Below the pieces are notes generated by a model. The model saw only the letters and a program-made list of their open reading frames with translations, ran no database searches and had not been told where the DNA came from. DNA of 64,000 nucleotides from Cyanoderma ruficeps (taxonomy: Eukaryota > Chordata > Aves > Passeriformes > Timaliidae): assembly GCA_008694505.1 (NCBI GenBank), contig VZDJ01000174.1:13017265-13081264 (forward strand), given 5' to 3'. Every line of letters starts with the position of its first letter. Position 1 is the stretch's first letter. Below, piece by piece: positions 47,521-59,049 of this stretch. Made by a program: the position numbers and the translations under genes.

Positions 47521-48579
47521 GACTCCTGCCCATCAGTATTTTTCTCAATTTGGCTATAAAATCATCCCTCAGACCAGCACAGCACCACAGGTCAGAGTTG
47601 CTTGGCCTCCTTTTTGTTATTCCTATCCAAGGGAAAGGAAGGAAAGGACATGCAGCCCTCCACAAAAAGAAGTATTTCAGGAGAAAATGCTTGGAGAAAA
47701 GGGGACAGCAAAATGTCGTCTTTCCAAGGCAGAAAGAAATGTGTGTCTGTCCCAAGTTCTGCACTCCCCAGTCAGAACTTCCCTGGAATCTTCCAACTTA
47801 AACCAGCTGCAGTCCAAGTGCTCTCTGAAACCACAGCAGTGAAAGACAAAATGACTTAAACTCTTTTCTAAAGGCAGGGACTTCAAACAAGAGGGAGAAG
47901 ATATTCAAGGCAGATGTAGAAGTCTGACTACTTAAAACAGCTCCTGAAGAGCAGAGAGAGGCAACAAAGCAACCTCTGAAAAAAAAAAAAAAAGGTGTTA
48001 AGTCTTGAGAGTAGCATTAATACACAAAATCAAAGCAATTTCTCTAGGCTGTCAAAATAATCCCTGGATGTGGGGAGGAGCAGCCCCACAATTGGAGAAG
48101 GAAGGGATCCCTCCTGCTTGGGGGCGGGGATTCAACCATTCCTGACAATCACAATAGGAGCAAAGCCCATGGCTGCGTGGCATTTACAGGAGACTGAGAA
48201 GAAAATCTAAATGAGAAAGAAAGACTTGAAAAGCCCTGGCACAGAGGGACACAAAAGGTTTCTGTTGAGATGCTTGTAAGCCTTGGTGCATCTGAGACGT
48301 GCAGAAATTAATAAATCAGTGGTGTAGGGCTCTGATTAAAAAAATAAACCCATATATAAAGAAGAGATTGTCAGCTCCCAAGCAGTCATTTGAATCCCCG
48401 TTGTGTCATCACTGATCCGATCTCACACAGCACGAGCAACTCAGCACCAGAGTGAAATTAAAGACAAAAGGCGTGAAATCAGCATTTCTGACTTAGGAGC
48501 TTTCTATAAACTCCATAATCTGAGAGGAGAAACCCTTCAGGGTAAGAGGGACAGACCAAAGGGCTTCAGCTGAGCTCTG
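47521..48579. other. Intronic unique sequence with an A-run
   Basis: An A-run lies at 47979-47993. No element or exon is recognised. Confidence 0.4.
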
Positions 48580-49475
48580 GGCTGGGGTGGAGCCCCTGGA
48601 GCTGAGGAAGGGCCTGGAGCAGCTCCGTGCCCAGGAGAGGCTGAGGGAGCTGGGGCTGCTCAGCCTGGAGAGGAGCCCCAGGGAGAGGGACCCTCAGCCC
48701 TGTGTGTCCCTGAGTGTCCCTGTCTGTCCCTGTCTGTCCCTGTGTGTCCTTGTATGTCTGTGAGTGTCCCTGGGTGTCCCTGTGTGTCCCAGTCTGTCCC
48801 TGGGTGTCCCTGTGTGTCCCTGTGTGTCCCTGGATGTCCCAGTCTGTCCCTGTCTGTCCCCGTGTGTCCCTGTGTGTCCCTGAGTGTCCCTGGGTGTCCC
48901 AGTCTGTCCCTGTCTGTCCCTGTCTGTCCCTGGGTGTCCCTGGGTGTCCCTGGGTGTCCCCGGGTGTCCCTGTGTGTCCCTGGGTATCCCAGTCTGTCCC
49001 TGTGTGTCCCTGTGTGTCCCTGGGTGTCCCAGTCTGTCCCTGTGTGTCCCTGTGTGTCCCTGTGTGTCCCAGTCTGTCCCTGGGTGTCCTTGTGTGTCCC
49101 TGTGTGTCCCTGTGTGTCCCAGTCTGTCCCAGTCTGTCCCAGTCTGTCCCTGTGTGTCCCTGTGTGTCCCCGTGTGCAGGGAGGGCAGAGCAGGCCCAGG
49201 CTCTGCTCCAGGCCCAGCAATGGCCCCAGAGCCACGGGCAGGGCCTGAGCCCAGGAATTGCCGTGCACAGGAGGCAGAACTTGTGCCCTGGGCAGTGGCC
49301 AGGCCTGAGCAGAGCCCAGAGAGGCTGTGGGGGCTCCTCCCTGGGGCTATTGCAGAGCTGTGTGCACACAATGCTGTGCCCCGTGCTCTGGGATGGCCCT
49401 GCTGGAGCAGGGAGGTGGCACCAGGGACCCTCTGGCCTCCATTCCAGGCTGAATCACTCTGGGATCCTGTAACTG
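48580..49475 (+). mobile_element. CR1 fragment split by an expanded minisatellite
   Basis: Before the array: GGAGCTGAGGAAGGGCCTGG, GAGGCTGAGGGAGCTGGGGC and CTCAGCCTGGAGAGGAGCCC. After it: CAGGAGGCAGAACTTGTGCC, CCCAGAGAGGCTGTGGGGGC and CAGGCTGAATCACTCTGGGA. The two halves fit successive parts of one sense CR1 copy of the older type, so the array probably grew inside it. Confidence 0.75.
48697..49177. repeat. Minisatellite, 12-bp unit (TGTCCCTGTGTG), about 40 copies
   Basis: TGTCCCTGTGTG, TGTCCCTGGGTG and TGTCCCAGTCTG alternate in a nearly pure 12-bp period. Open frames on both strands (VPVCPCVS- and DTQGHTGT-like) come from the period being a multiple of three. Confidence 0.97.
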
Positions 49476-50711
49476 TGATTTTGGAGATTCTGACAATGTG
49501 TGGCACTTTAATGAATATTTGAATGTGTTCTAATGGAGCAGAGGATCCCACCCACCTTTCCAGAGAGTGGGATATCAGCTGGAAAGGCACATCCCCACCT
49601 CTGCCTTTTCTGCATTTTCCTGCCCACCTGAGGTGTGGAGCTGGAGCCCAGGATGAATTTTCCATTCCTCACCCTGTCCTTGGGACTGTCTGGAATGACA
49701 GCAGGGAGAGGGAAGGGACAGCTCTGACCATTACCAACATTTGCATGAAGGCCCAACCTTTCAGAGGAATGGCCAGAGCCGACCTTCAGCTGCAATCCCT
49801 GCCCCGATATTCCCCGGGGAAGCACAAACAATGTGACATTTCAGAGCACGGCCTCTGCGGCCACTCTGACATTACAGAGACACAAAACAACTTCAGATGC
49901 AAGGAAAGTTTACATCAGCTGCAGAAACCTTGCTGATGGGAAACACCCAGGGCTGGTGCCAGCCCAGTGACAGTCCCGGGGCTGGTGACAGTCTGGGCTG
50001 GGGACAGTGGCCAAGCACAGCACAGACAAACCCAGATGCTGATGGGCTCTGTCCCTAAGCAAGAGTGAAGATGTAAATTGAGAAATTCTTGCTCATGAAG
50101 AGATCCAAACATTTCAGAGCCTGTTAACAGCAGCACAGCATGGGGCAGATCCTAAGAAAATGGGAAGGTGAATGAAAGGGTGGAAAGCAAAGCCTCTGGG
50201 TATAAATCATGATCTTTTAACAACCAAGCCCCTCTTGGACAATCAGCTGCAGCTCTGTCACAGCACCACAGCATGAAGCTCTGCACACACACCCTCACAC
50301 ACCCGCACAACTGCTGGGCGAGAAAAGCCGTCCCTCAGGTGCTCTCCAAGGCACATAAATCCTGGGAGCAGAGCTGTCAGATCCCATGTGCAGGTTAAAA
50401 ATCAGGCAGAAGTCAGCCCCTGCACCGACCCACAGTGATAATGTTGATGCAGGAGCATTACAGCCCGAGGAGAGGTTTCTCCACAGCTCTGGTGTCCTAT
50501 GAAACTCCGTGTCTACCTTGTCTACCTGCACTTCCCAGGCAAATTCCCAAGCTTCAAGCTATGCCTGTGCATCCCTGAGGGTCTCAGAGCCTGGTGGGAG
50601 GCTCCAGGGAAAGGGGGGCCACTCAGGTGTGGAACTCTCCAGCTCACAGCCACTCCAAGTGGATTTGAGAGGAGCACATGGGCTGGGTCAGGAACTTTGT
50701 CAAGAAGGACT
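49476..50711. other. Intronic unique sequence, nothing recognised
   Basis: A short CA-rich tract lies at 50283-50310. Nothing else is recognised. Confidence 0.4.
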
Positions 50712-50717
50712 GAAAAT

Positions 50718-51182
50718 TGAAACAATTCTGCCATGACAAATACAACCGGAGCTTGCACAAGATGAGGCAGGAGGTGAACCTGAGAGCAGGACAGAGAGTA
50801 GAAGGAGAAGGTTTATTTCAGGCCCTGCTCTGAGGACTGTTCCTGTATCTGACATGACACAGCTGGGAATTAAAAACCAGAAATGTTCCACTGAGAAGGG
50901 AGGGGGAAAAGGCTTCCTTCCCCCTCTGCATGCTCTTGCTGTTCTCTGCTTGCTCCCTCGGGATCCCTGCACTGCTGGATGTGTCTGAGATGGGAAGGAA
51001 TAGCTGCACAGCAACACTTCCCTCTCCTTTCCCAATTGTCCACCACTTGGGGCAGCTGCTGGCAGCAGCCTGGACCATGGATCTCCAGCCTCTACCTCGG
51101 CTCCCTATTGAATTTCTCGAAGAGCCAGGTGGAATGAGCTCTGTGAGGGTTCAACACCTCTGAGGGTGTTCAGCACCTCACA
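50718..51182 (-). mobile_element. Solo LTR of an endogenous retrovirus, 465 bp
   Basis: On the minus strand it starts TGTGAGGTGCTGAACACC and ends in TTTCA, with AATAAA at 50817-50812, about 95 bp from its end. GAAAAT flanks it on both sides (50712-50717 and 51183-51188), a 6-bp target duplication as made by class II (ERVK-like) elements. No internal retroviral sequence is attached. Confidence 0.68.
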
Positions 51183-51222
51183 GAAAATGGCTTAAAGAAT
51201 TTAGCAAGATGGCACGGTCAAG

Positions 51223-51638
51223 TGTGTATTGAAAAAGCAAAAAGGTTTTAATAAAAGAAGAAAACAGTACAAAAACAAAGGACCAAGCTGAGCACAGTGT
51301 AGGGACAGGCCCCACACATCCACTACAACACCTCGAGGATGCTCTGAGAAGCCTCCCTTAAGTATTGGAAGATTCAGGTGGGCTTTTTTGGCAAACAGCC
51401 CAATAGGGAATAGCTGCTTTTCTGAGGAACAGGAAAAGAGACCTATCAGTGTTTTTGTGTTGGCACTGAGCCAATTACTGTCAGGACAGCAAAGAAACTT
51501 CCAGTGTTCTTCCCTTAAAAGGTTTTGGTGCAAGTCTTAAACCTTCCCTATATGGAAACATCTGTTTGGGTGTGGAAATGCATTCCTACAGCTCCCCCAC
51601 CTCGGAGCCTGATGGCAAAGCACAGGGAGGTGTCACCA
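51223..51638 (-). mobile_element. Probable solo LTR, 416 bp
   Basis: On the minus strand it runs from TGGTGACACCTCCCTG to CTTTTTCAATACACA, with the variant poly(A) signal ATTAAA near its end. TCAAG flanks both sides (51218-51222 and 51639-51643), a 5-bp duplication typical of ERVL-like elements. The terminal inverted match is weaker than in its neighbours. Confidence 0.52.
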
Positions 51639-51665
51639 TCAAGCTGTCAGGAATCATTTGGAGTT

Positions 51666-52095
51666 CATTCTTTGCTGACCCCTGGTCCACCTGGAGCACT
51701 GCATCCAGCCCTGGTCCAACAGCAGAAGGATTCAGAGCTGCTGGAGCAAGGCCAGAGGAGCCCACGGAGATGTTCCCAGGATCAGAGATCAGGGAGCGAT
51801 GGCAGTTGGGATCAGGGGACACCTGAGCTTGAGGACAGGGGGAGAGGGGGGATTCTGCCCCTCTGCCCCCCTCAGGTAAGACCCCACCTGCAGAGCTGCC
51901 CCAGCCTGGGGCCCAGCACAGGAAGGACCTGGAGCTGCTGGAGAGAGTCCAGAGGAGGCCACAGAGACACTCCCAGGGCTGGAGCCCCTCTGCTCTGGAG
52001 CCAGCCTGGGAGAGCTGGGGGTGCTCACCTGGAGAACAGAAGGCTCCAGGGACACCTCAGAGCCCCTCCCAGGGCCTTGGAGTTGGGGTTGATAG
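51666..52095 (+). mobile_element. CR1 fragments, an older and a younger piece in tandem
   Basis: The first piece (51675-51790) has CCACCTGGAGCACTGCATCC and GATTCAGAGCTGCTGGAGCA and is diverged. The second (51840-52080) has GGGGATTCTGCCCCTCTGCC, GACCTGGAGCTGCTGGAGAG and GCTCACCTGGAGAACAGAAG, and is close to 44105-44330. Both cover the same part of CR1, so they are two insertions or a duplication. Confidence 0.8.
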
Positions 52096-52350
52096 GGTGA
52101 CCATGACCAGGTTAGGGCACCCAAGAAGGCACACTCGATGTGGAGAAAGAATAAATACTTGAGCGAAAAGTGTCAGGCCCTGGAGAGAGCGAGGTCACCG
52201 AGGGTTTGCCATCCTAAGGGTTGTTTTCCTGACAGCTGCCACTCAGCTCTGCTCTCCCACTGCTCCTGCAGCCTCTCCCTGTGCTGAAGTCCAGCTCCTG
52301 CTCCCCTTTCAGGCCCCCACAAACGCCCCAGCCTGTCAGAAACCCACACC

Positions 52351-52637
52351 TGTCGCTGGACGGACACGAAAAGAACGACACTTACGCAGTCAGGTTGTTA
52401 GAGCAAAAGAGGGAGAGGTTTATTTTTCACTTGGGTTTACATAGATTTTGGACAATGACTAGAGATTGGAGAATGAGGTTGCCACTTCTCTGGCCTCACT
52501 GGTTAAACTAGAAGTTTATTAATTGTCTTTCTTCTAGAGAGGAATGCGAAAACAATCACTTTGTTTATGTTACAATCTGTGAGAAACTCTACTACAAAAA
52601 TGCAAACATCAGAAGGCTGAAAAAGATCAGGGCGACA
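52351..52637 (-). mobile_element. Solo LTR of an endogenous retrovirus, 287 bp
   Basis: It starts TGTCGC and ends GCGACA, a perfect 6-bp inverted terminus, and is flanked by CACACC on both sides (52345-52350 and 52638-52643). On the minus strand AATAAACCTCTCCCTCTTTT (52424 down) gives a poly(A) signal about 70 bp from the end. A 6-bp duplication fits a class II (ERVK-like) element. No gag, pol or env sequence is present. Confidence 0.83.
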
Positions 52638-52643
52638 CACACC

Positions 52644-53447
52644 TGGCTGCAGGTACAATATCCTGGGGGAGGGATGACATTTTTCATCACTCCTCTGACA
52701 TTACAGACAAGAGGGAACCCTGAAATGCTTTTAACACAGGAGAATTCAGAGAAGGAACTCCAAGCATCACCAGTGGTTTCCTTGGCAGAGGCTGACCCAC
52801 GGGATGACTTCCCCCAGGGACATTACAGAGCTGTCACTCACTGCCAGCACCGAGGGGGAAATGATGGGATCAGGCTGCTGGGGAATGTCCCTGTTGCTGT
52901 TAAACACAGGCTGCTCCATCCCTGGCCCTCCTCAGGCACAGGAGGAGAGGCAGGGAGGGAGCAGGAGCCCCCCTGAGCTCAGCCCAAGGGCAGGGGAAGT
53001 GAGGCACTCCCACGCTGCAATTCTCACCACGTTTCAGGTTTGCCACTGATCTCAGGGTACTGAGCAAATTTTTGGGGGTGCCAGCTACTGGATTTGGGGG
53101 CTCCTCACAATTTTCTTTATAATGCTATTTTATTTTTCTGGAAAAGAAGATGAAAGTATGAACTCTACCTGAACCTCAGACAGAAGGAGGGGTATGAAAT
53201 ATCTCAAACTGTGTTGTCTGGGAATCTTCTTCCCTATTCCTGAGCTTTGCAGCTGTTTGCAAACAGTGTCGATGAGGAAAGGCTCAGGGAGAGGCTCCCA
53301 AATCACATCACCCCTGGAGAGAGCAACACCCTTTCCTCAGGAGCAGGGCACCATTTTCCATGATTTTCTGATTTTGGACAGGCTCCAAGCAGGGCAGTGT
53401 GGAAAGAGCAGGAGAAGGGCTCAAAACCAGAGCCTGAGCACTGAAGA
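52644..53447. other. Intronic unique sequence, nothing recognised
   Basis: No gene or repeat is recognised. Confidence 0.4.
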
Positions 53448-53740
53448 GGATGGTGTGGAAGGACAGAGGATGGTTTGAAAGGACAGGGAATGGTGTGGAA
53501 GGACAGGGAACGGTGTGGAAGGACAGGGAACGGTGTGGAAGGACAGGGAACGGTGTGGAAGGACAGGGGATGGTGTGGAAGGACAGGGGATAGTGTGGGA
53601 GGACAGGGGATGGTGTGGGAGGACAGGGGCTGGTGTGGAAGGACAGGGGGTGGTGGGGGAGGAAGGACGGGACGGTGTGGAAGGACAGGGGATGGTGTGG
53701 AAGGACAGGGGATGGTGTGGAAGGACAGGGGATGGTTTGA
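53448..53740. repeat. Minisatellite, 20-bp unit, about 14 copies
   Basis: GATGGTGTGGAAGGACAGGG and close variants (GAACGG, GATAGTGTGGGAGG) repeat almost without gaps, with one irregular stretch at about 53640-53675. Confidence 0.95.
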
Positions 53741-56700
53741 AAAGCCAGCAGGGAGGGAGGACAATGCTGACAATTCTCCAGCACAGGCTGAGCTCAAGGC
53801 TCGGCTGTGGGCTCTGATTTACAGGGCTGTGCCTTCTGGAGTGCAGATGACCAATAAGTGCTCGTCGCTTTTAAGAAAGCCCTTGTGCCTCGCAATAACT
53901 CAGCGCTGATTGCCCGCATTTCCTTAAAAGAGCTCATTTAGGGTTGATTTAAGCACTCCTGGGGAGGGCAGGCAGGTGGGGGAGGTGATTTACAGAGCTG
54001 GTGTAGCCGCAGAGGCAGCTCAGGCGCTCCTGCCTGAAATGTGGGACTGGCTGGAGAGTGGGAGACCCAGGGGCTCCCCAGAAAGGGTCCTGGAGCTGAT
54101 CCATGAAGGATAAATTCTTCTCCCCCTTTTCAATGGCCAGGTCTGGTTCAAGCAGGGATTTGCTGTGCCCCACGGATGGCAGAGGTCGGGTGGTGTTTGT
54201 AGCTGCATTTCACCACTCGGATTTGGGGGAGAGCATCAGTCTGGGCTCCAGACTCCGGGAAACTGGTTTCTGGAGGAAACACCATGCCCTGGACTCCACT
54301 GCAAGTGTAAAGGTGACCTGTAGGGACTTCCAAATGATCAAATACACATCACTGGACAAGGAGACTGGGGGCACACATCCTCATGGGGCTGATCCCTCTT
54401 TTTTTTTTTTTTTTTTTCAGTGGCACCCCTGCCAGAGCCTCCAGTGAGGCCCTGAGGGGAGGAGGTTTTGCCCCCCTGTTTTACAAAGCCTCCTCCCCGT
54501 CTCTCCTGGCTCTGCAGGGAGCTGCTCCACTCGGGACAGCCCTGGCAGCAGAGGCTGGGAATGTGGCCAGGCAAAGCGCCGATGGGTTCCCCCATTCCTG
54601 AGCACTGCAGGACATTCCTGCCAAGACAGAGGTGTCTGAGAATGACAGGAAAATGATCCCCAGGACTTTCCAGCTCTTCCTTCTCAACCACAGCCTCTGA
54701 CATTCCCAGGGGCTGCCTGGCAGGTCCCTGCCATGCTCCTGGCAAGAGCAGAAAAGCAGGAATAATCCAAACTTTTAATGACAGATCTCCTGGTTTGTAA
54801 GTGTGCTGCCTCTTTAAAACACTGCCTGATATTTCTGTGCATCCCTGTCTGGAGGGGCTGGAAAACATTGAGAAGAGAAATAATGAGGAGAAAAGGATTC
54901 ATTTAGAAACGAGCAGATTTCTGCTGTCCTGCCCTCCGTGTGCCGAGTCCCCCTCCCCACTCCTGCCTTCCCAAGCTGGGGGCAAGGCCAGAAATCCAAG
55001 GAGCTGCCCCGTGTGCCCCGGTGAGGTGCAGCAGAGGCTCGGAGCTCTCTCCCGCTCGTTGTTGCCCACCCCGGGCCGTGTCTCTGGTTGCTGGCTGGCT
55101 GAGGGCTGGAGCCGTCAGAGCAGGGCCTGGTTTCCATAGCAAACGCTCGCAGAGGGAGCGGCTCAGCCCCGCGCTCGCAGAGTGAGAAGAAAAGCCTTTA
55201 TTCCCCCACAAGCATGAAGGGCACGGAGAACTCCGGTGCCACGTGTGGTTTGGATTCCCTGAGCTTCCCCACAGCAGGGAGAGCCCGTGAGCCGGCGCCT
55301 GCCGGCAGCTTTTGTCTCCGGCTCAGTCCAGGGGCTGGGGCCTTTGTGGTTCCGAGCTGGGGTTTGCTCCCAGTTTATGGATTTGTTGTTCTCCTGAGGG
55401 ACCCGAGGCTGTGCCCGGGGGGAGGACGGGCTGCTCCTGCCCCACGAGGCACACAGGGAAACCTGCCCAGGACAGAAGGCAGTGAAGGCACCAGCACCTC
55501 TGGCAGGAGTGGGGGGACTGAGGGGACATGGAGATGGCCGAAAGAGCTGAGTCCTGTGGGAGGCAGGGAAAAACAAGGTCCAGGCACCTGGGATGAAGGC
55601 TCTGGAAAACCCCCAGGGAGGAGTCAGGCGTTGCCAGGGCCACAAAAGGTGAGACCCCCTGGATCAGGGAGGTGGGACACGCCCGTGGTGGCTCTGTTCT
55701 GTCCCACCCCTCTCCCAGGGACCCCGAGGCTGTACCCAGGCGTTCCCCCTCCTACAGCAGCTGGGAGAGCAGCACAGGGGCCGCACTGTGCTCCCCCCAG
55801 CCCTGCAGGGTCACTGCCACCCTCCAGCACCTCTGCTGCTCATGCCAAGCTGCCTGCACTGGGACACAGCTGTGTGCGTGGAAAACAGGAGAGGACCCTT
55901 CCCACATCCACCCAGCTCACGGCATCTCCTGCGGCTCCCCAGTGCTGTGGGGCTGCTGAGCTGTGGTTCTGTGTGTGGGTCCAAAGGGCTGGGCTATCTC
56001 ATCTCTCCACACTGCCATCAGGGTCACAAACTGCTTCCAGAATCACAGCAGCTCCCATTTTCCACAAGGATGGGGCTGCAGAGGCTGTGAGGAGACACTT
56101 GTTCAGCTGAGAGGGGAGAGGGATGCAAGGGCACAAAGGGTCACAGAACCCTTTATGGGAATTATTTCTCTCTGGCCTGTGGCCAGAGAGCTCCAACTCA
56201 CTTGGCAGAGGCTGTGCCAGGCAGGCCCTGCTGTGTCCCCTGTGAGGCTTTGGGGACTGGGCAGGGCTGGAGGGTGGTGGGGACATCTCTGCCTGCACAG
56301 GGGCTGGTTCCACATTCCCAGGGGTACACAGGAATCCATCCTCTTCTGGACTGGTCCCTGGCAGTGCCCCAGGAGCAGAGGGATCAGCCGGCCAGCCCTG
56401 CCTGGGGCAGCTATGACAGTCCTGTCCTGTCCCCTAGGCAGGACCTGAGGGCGGTGTCCATGTCCTCCTGAGGGGCTCCTGAGCAGACCAGGCAGAGCAG
56501 CCTCCACCCCTCCTCCAGATGCAGAGATCTGCATTTGCAGTGGACATTAAATCCACAGCAATGATAAAAAAGAAAAACTGTGCTGCAGCCATAAAGCTCC
56601 TTCTCTCAGGCACACAGGCTCTCCCTGCTCCCCCTGCCCCATGAATTCTCCTTCCCGTGGGAGCTGGGAACAGCCCATCCTGCAGCCCTGTGCCCAGTCC

Positions 56701-57751
56701 TGCTCCAGGGCTGGCAACAGACCCCAGCCCTGGTGCAGAAGGAGAATTCCAAACTCATTTCCAAATGCTTGGTTAAAGAAAGGCAGTGAAGGAGGGAAGA
56801 TGCTCTTTTATGTATTAATTACACATTAACTAATTTGCTCTAAAGCTACACCGGGAGCACATGAAGAATTACTGCATTAATTAGGGAGTAAATGACCCCG
56901 AACTCATCCCTGACAGGCTCCCAGCCCTGGCAGCCGTTTGTTACCAGCCAGGAAGAGCCCCAGATTTCACTGCAGAGCAGAACAAGGAACGACCACACAC
57001 TCAGCACTTCAGCATTCCCCTGCCAGAGCACAGGGAACTTGTCTGTTCCCCCGGGATCAGCCAGAGCCGCTCCACACAACGCTCCCAGCATCTCACACCT
57101 TTGATTTTGGGACCAAGAGATTTTTCCTCCAGCTGAAAATTTCTGCAGCAGCACATCAGAGCAATGACCAGGGGCAGCTTTCACTCCTGCACGGCTCATC
57201 CCCTGCCAGAGCCCCAGCAGCCTGTGCATTCTTAATTGACAGAATTAGGAAGCTTATTTGAAGAATACTTGAGTCCTCAGAGTCTAATTTCCTGCTGTAT
57301 AAATAATACATCAGCAACAGCAGGCTCCGGGAAAACCAGATAAATAAATAAATAAAAAACTAAAAACCACCAAAGGAGCCCAGATGAGTATTCCAGCTTC
57401 CATCACACGGTGAGAAATCCTTTGCAGAGGCTTTTCACAATAGCCCCCAACTGCATTGTACCATTTCTCGCCTTGTCTGCTGGAACCAAGGGGATGGGAG
57501 CTGAAAATTATTCTTGGGGGCCTCTCTCTGCAGGCGTGATCACACCTTGTGATGAGCACAGTCGGCGCTGGGCTGGTCAAAATAAACATTCCAGCCTCCC
57601 AGAGCCCAGCCTGCAGCTCTACATCCAGGGAAACCTCCACCAGCTTTCCCAGGAGACCTCTCAGCCCCGCTGCCATGGCCTCAGGGGCTCATGACAAAAA
57701 AACCACCATGAATCTCCCAGCCAGTGACAACTCCCAGTGCTCCCAGTTCAC
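53741..57751. other. Intronic sequence; T-run and CpG-rich patch
   Basis: A T-run lies at 54399-54417. A moderately CpG-rich patch spans about 55020-55450, with a minus-strand AATAAA (TTTATT at 55198-55203). An AT-rich patch with TAATTA motifs lies at 56810-56885, and TAAA repeats at 57340-57357. Frames up to about 300 codons (55214-56110) show no recognised family. Confidence 0.35.
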
Positions 57752-57900
57752 CCAGAGAATCCCAGACTGGTTTGGGCGGGAAGGGACCTTAAAGCTCATC
57801 TCATTTCACCTCCCTGCCATGGGCAGGGACATCTTCCACTGTCCCAGGGTGCTCCAAGCCCCATCCAACCCGGCCTTGGACATTGTCAGGGATGGGGCAT
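57752..57900 (-). mobile_element. CR1 3'-end fragment
   Basis: Antisense: GACTGGTTTGGGCGGGAAGG, GACCTTAAAGCTCATCTCAT, CCATGGGCAGGGACATCTTC and CCTTGGACATTGTCAGGGAT. It ends at a T-rich junction. Confidence 0.85.
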
Positions 57901-58365
57901 TTTTTTATTTATGGCCATTCCTGGCCATGGCAGCCCCAGGGCTGGCACAGCTCCAGGAGCTCCTGGAGCAAGTGCTTGTGTTATTGAATCCCTATTCCTG
58001 GGCAGGGAGGGGTGAGAACTGCACAGGCATTCGGAATTTGGGCACACTGCAACTTTTCAGGGCTGAGTTCAAAGCTGCCAACTCCCTCAGCAGGTCCAGC
58101 TCCAGCCCCAGGGTGACAGGGCAGTCTGGGCTGTGGGTTGGAAAGTGCCATTCTGGTGTTCCTGGAGCATTTCATGTGCCAGCATCGTCCCCTGCTCCCA
58201 TGATCCATCCCAGGATCTGCACCACTGCCCAGCAAAGCTGCACTCAGCAGCTGCCACACAGATTTACCTGGAATTACTCAGCCCTGGGTCTGAGTTCTGA
58301 TTTTATTCTTGCTTCAGCCCCACATTGTTCTGCAGACATCACTGAGAGATTCAGGGAACCAGAGA
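57901..58365. other. Unique sequence between two CR1 copies
   Basis: No feature is recognised. Confidence 0.4.
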
Positions 58366-58648
58366 AATCATGGAATCATGGAATGGTTGGGTTGAAAGGG
58401 ACCTTAAGGCTTGTACTCTTCCACCCCCTGCCATGGGCAGGGACACCTCCCACTGTCCCAGCCTGCTCCAAGCCCCAGTGTCCAACCTGGCCTTGGACTC
58501 TGCCAGGGATCCAGGGGCAGCCACAGCTGCTCTGGGCACCCTGTGCCAGGGCCTGTTCATGCTCCCAAGGAACAATTCCTTCTTAACATCTGATCTAAAT
58601 CTCTCCTTTTTAAATTCAAAATCATTTCCCCCCTTTCCTGTCCCTTCA
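58366..58648 (-). mobile_element. CR1 3'-end fragment
   Basis: Antisense: AATCATGGAATCATGGAATG, then the shared core, CAATTCCTTCTTAACATCTG, ATCTAAATCTCTCCTTTTTA and CCCCCTTTCCTGTCCC. It is a well-kept longer copy. Confidence 0.92.
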
Positions 58649-59049
58649 AAAGTAGCTCCATGTCCCACAGCCCAGGAAGTACAAGAGGCCTGTGAAAGTC
58701 TGGAAGGAATTGAGCAGGGGAGCTCCAGAAGTTCATGGGAAGAGTTTCTGCAGCACAAATATTTGTATTCTTCTGCTGTGGGATTTACAAGCACACACTC
58801 GACTCCAGCAGGGAGAGCCTGCAAACACAGGCGAGGTTTCTGTGTACTCACCACTTGCTCCTGCCTTTCTCCCTCCCTCTGGCTTCTCCCTCATGTTATC
58901 TCCATTTTTTCCTGTGCCTGACCCAGGGAATTGTGGTTTCAGGAAAGAGAAAGTCATCACTGGGCACTCTCACCTGAGGGAAAGCAGCCTCTGAGACTGG
59001 GAGCACACAGGGGTGCCTGTGACCACTCAGACTGTCCCTTTCCTTCCCA
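58649..59049. other. Unique sequence, nothing recognised
   Basis: No feature is recognised. Confidence 0.4.

Noticed and set aside
48566..49665. Long frames on both strands with VPVC- or DTQGHTGT-like repeats
   Set aside because: They arise from a stop-free 12-bp unit inside a CR1 copy.
53303..53797. Minus-strand frame rich in Pro, His and Phe
   Set aside because: It comes from the 20-bp minisatellite.
55214..56110. Plus-strand frame of 298 codons
   Set aside because: A low-complexity Pro/Gly/Ala/Ser translation of GC-rich DNA, with no recognised domain.
57549..58586. Plus-strand frame of 345 codons
   Set aside because: It crosses two antisense CR1 copies and unique sequence with no recognised domain.
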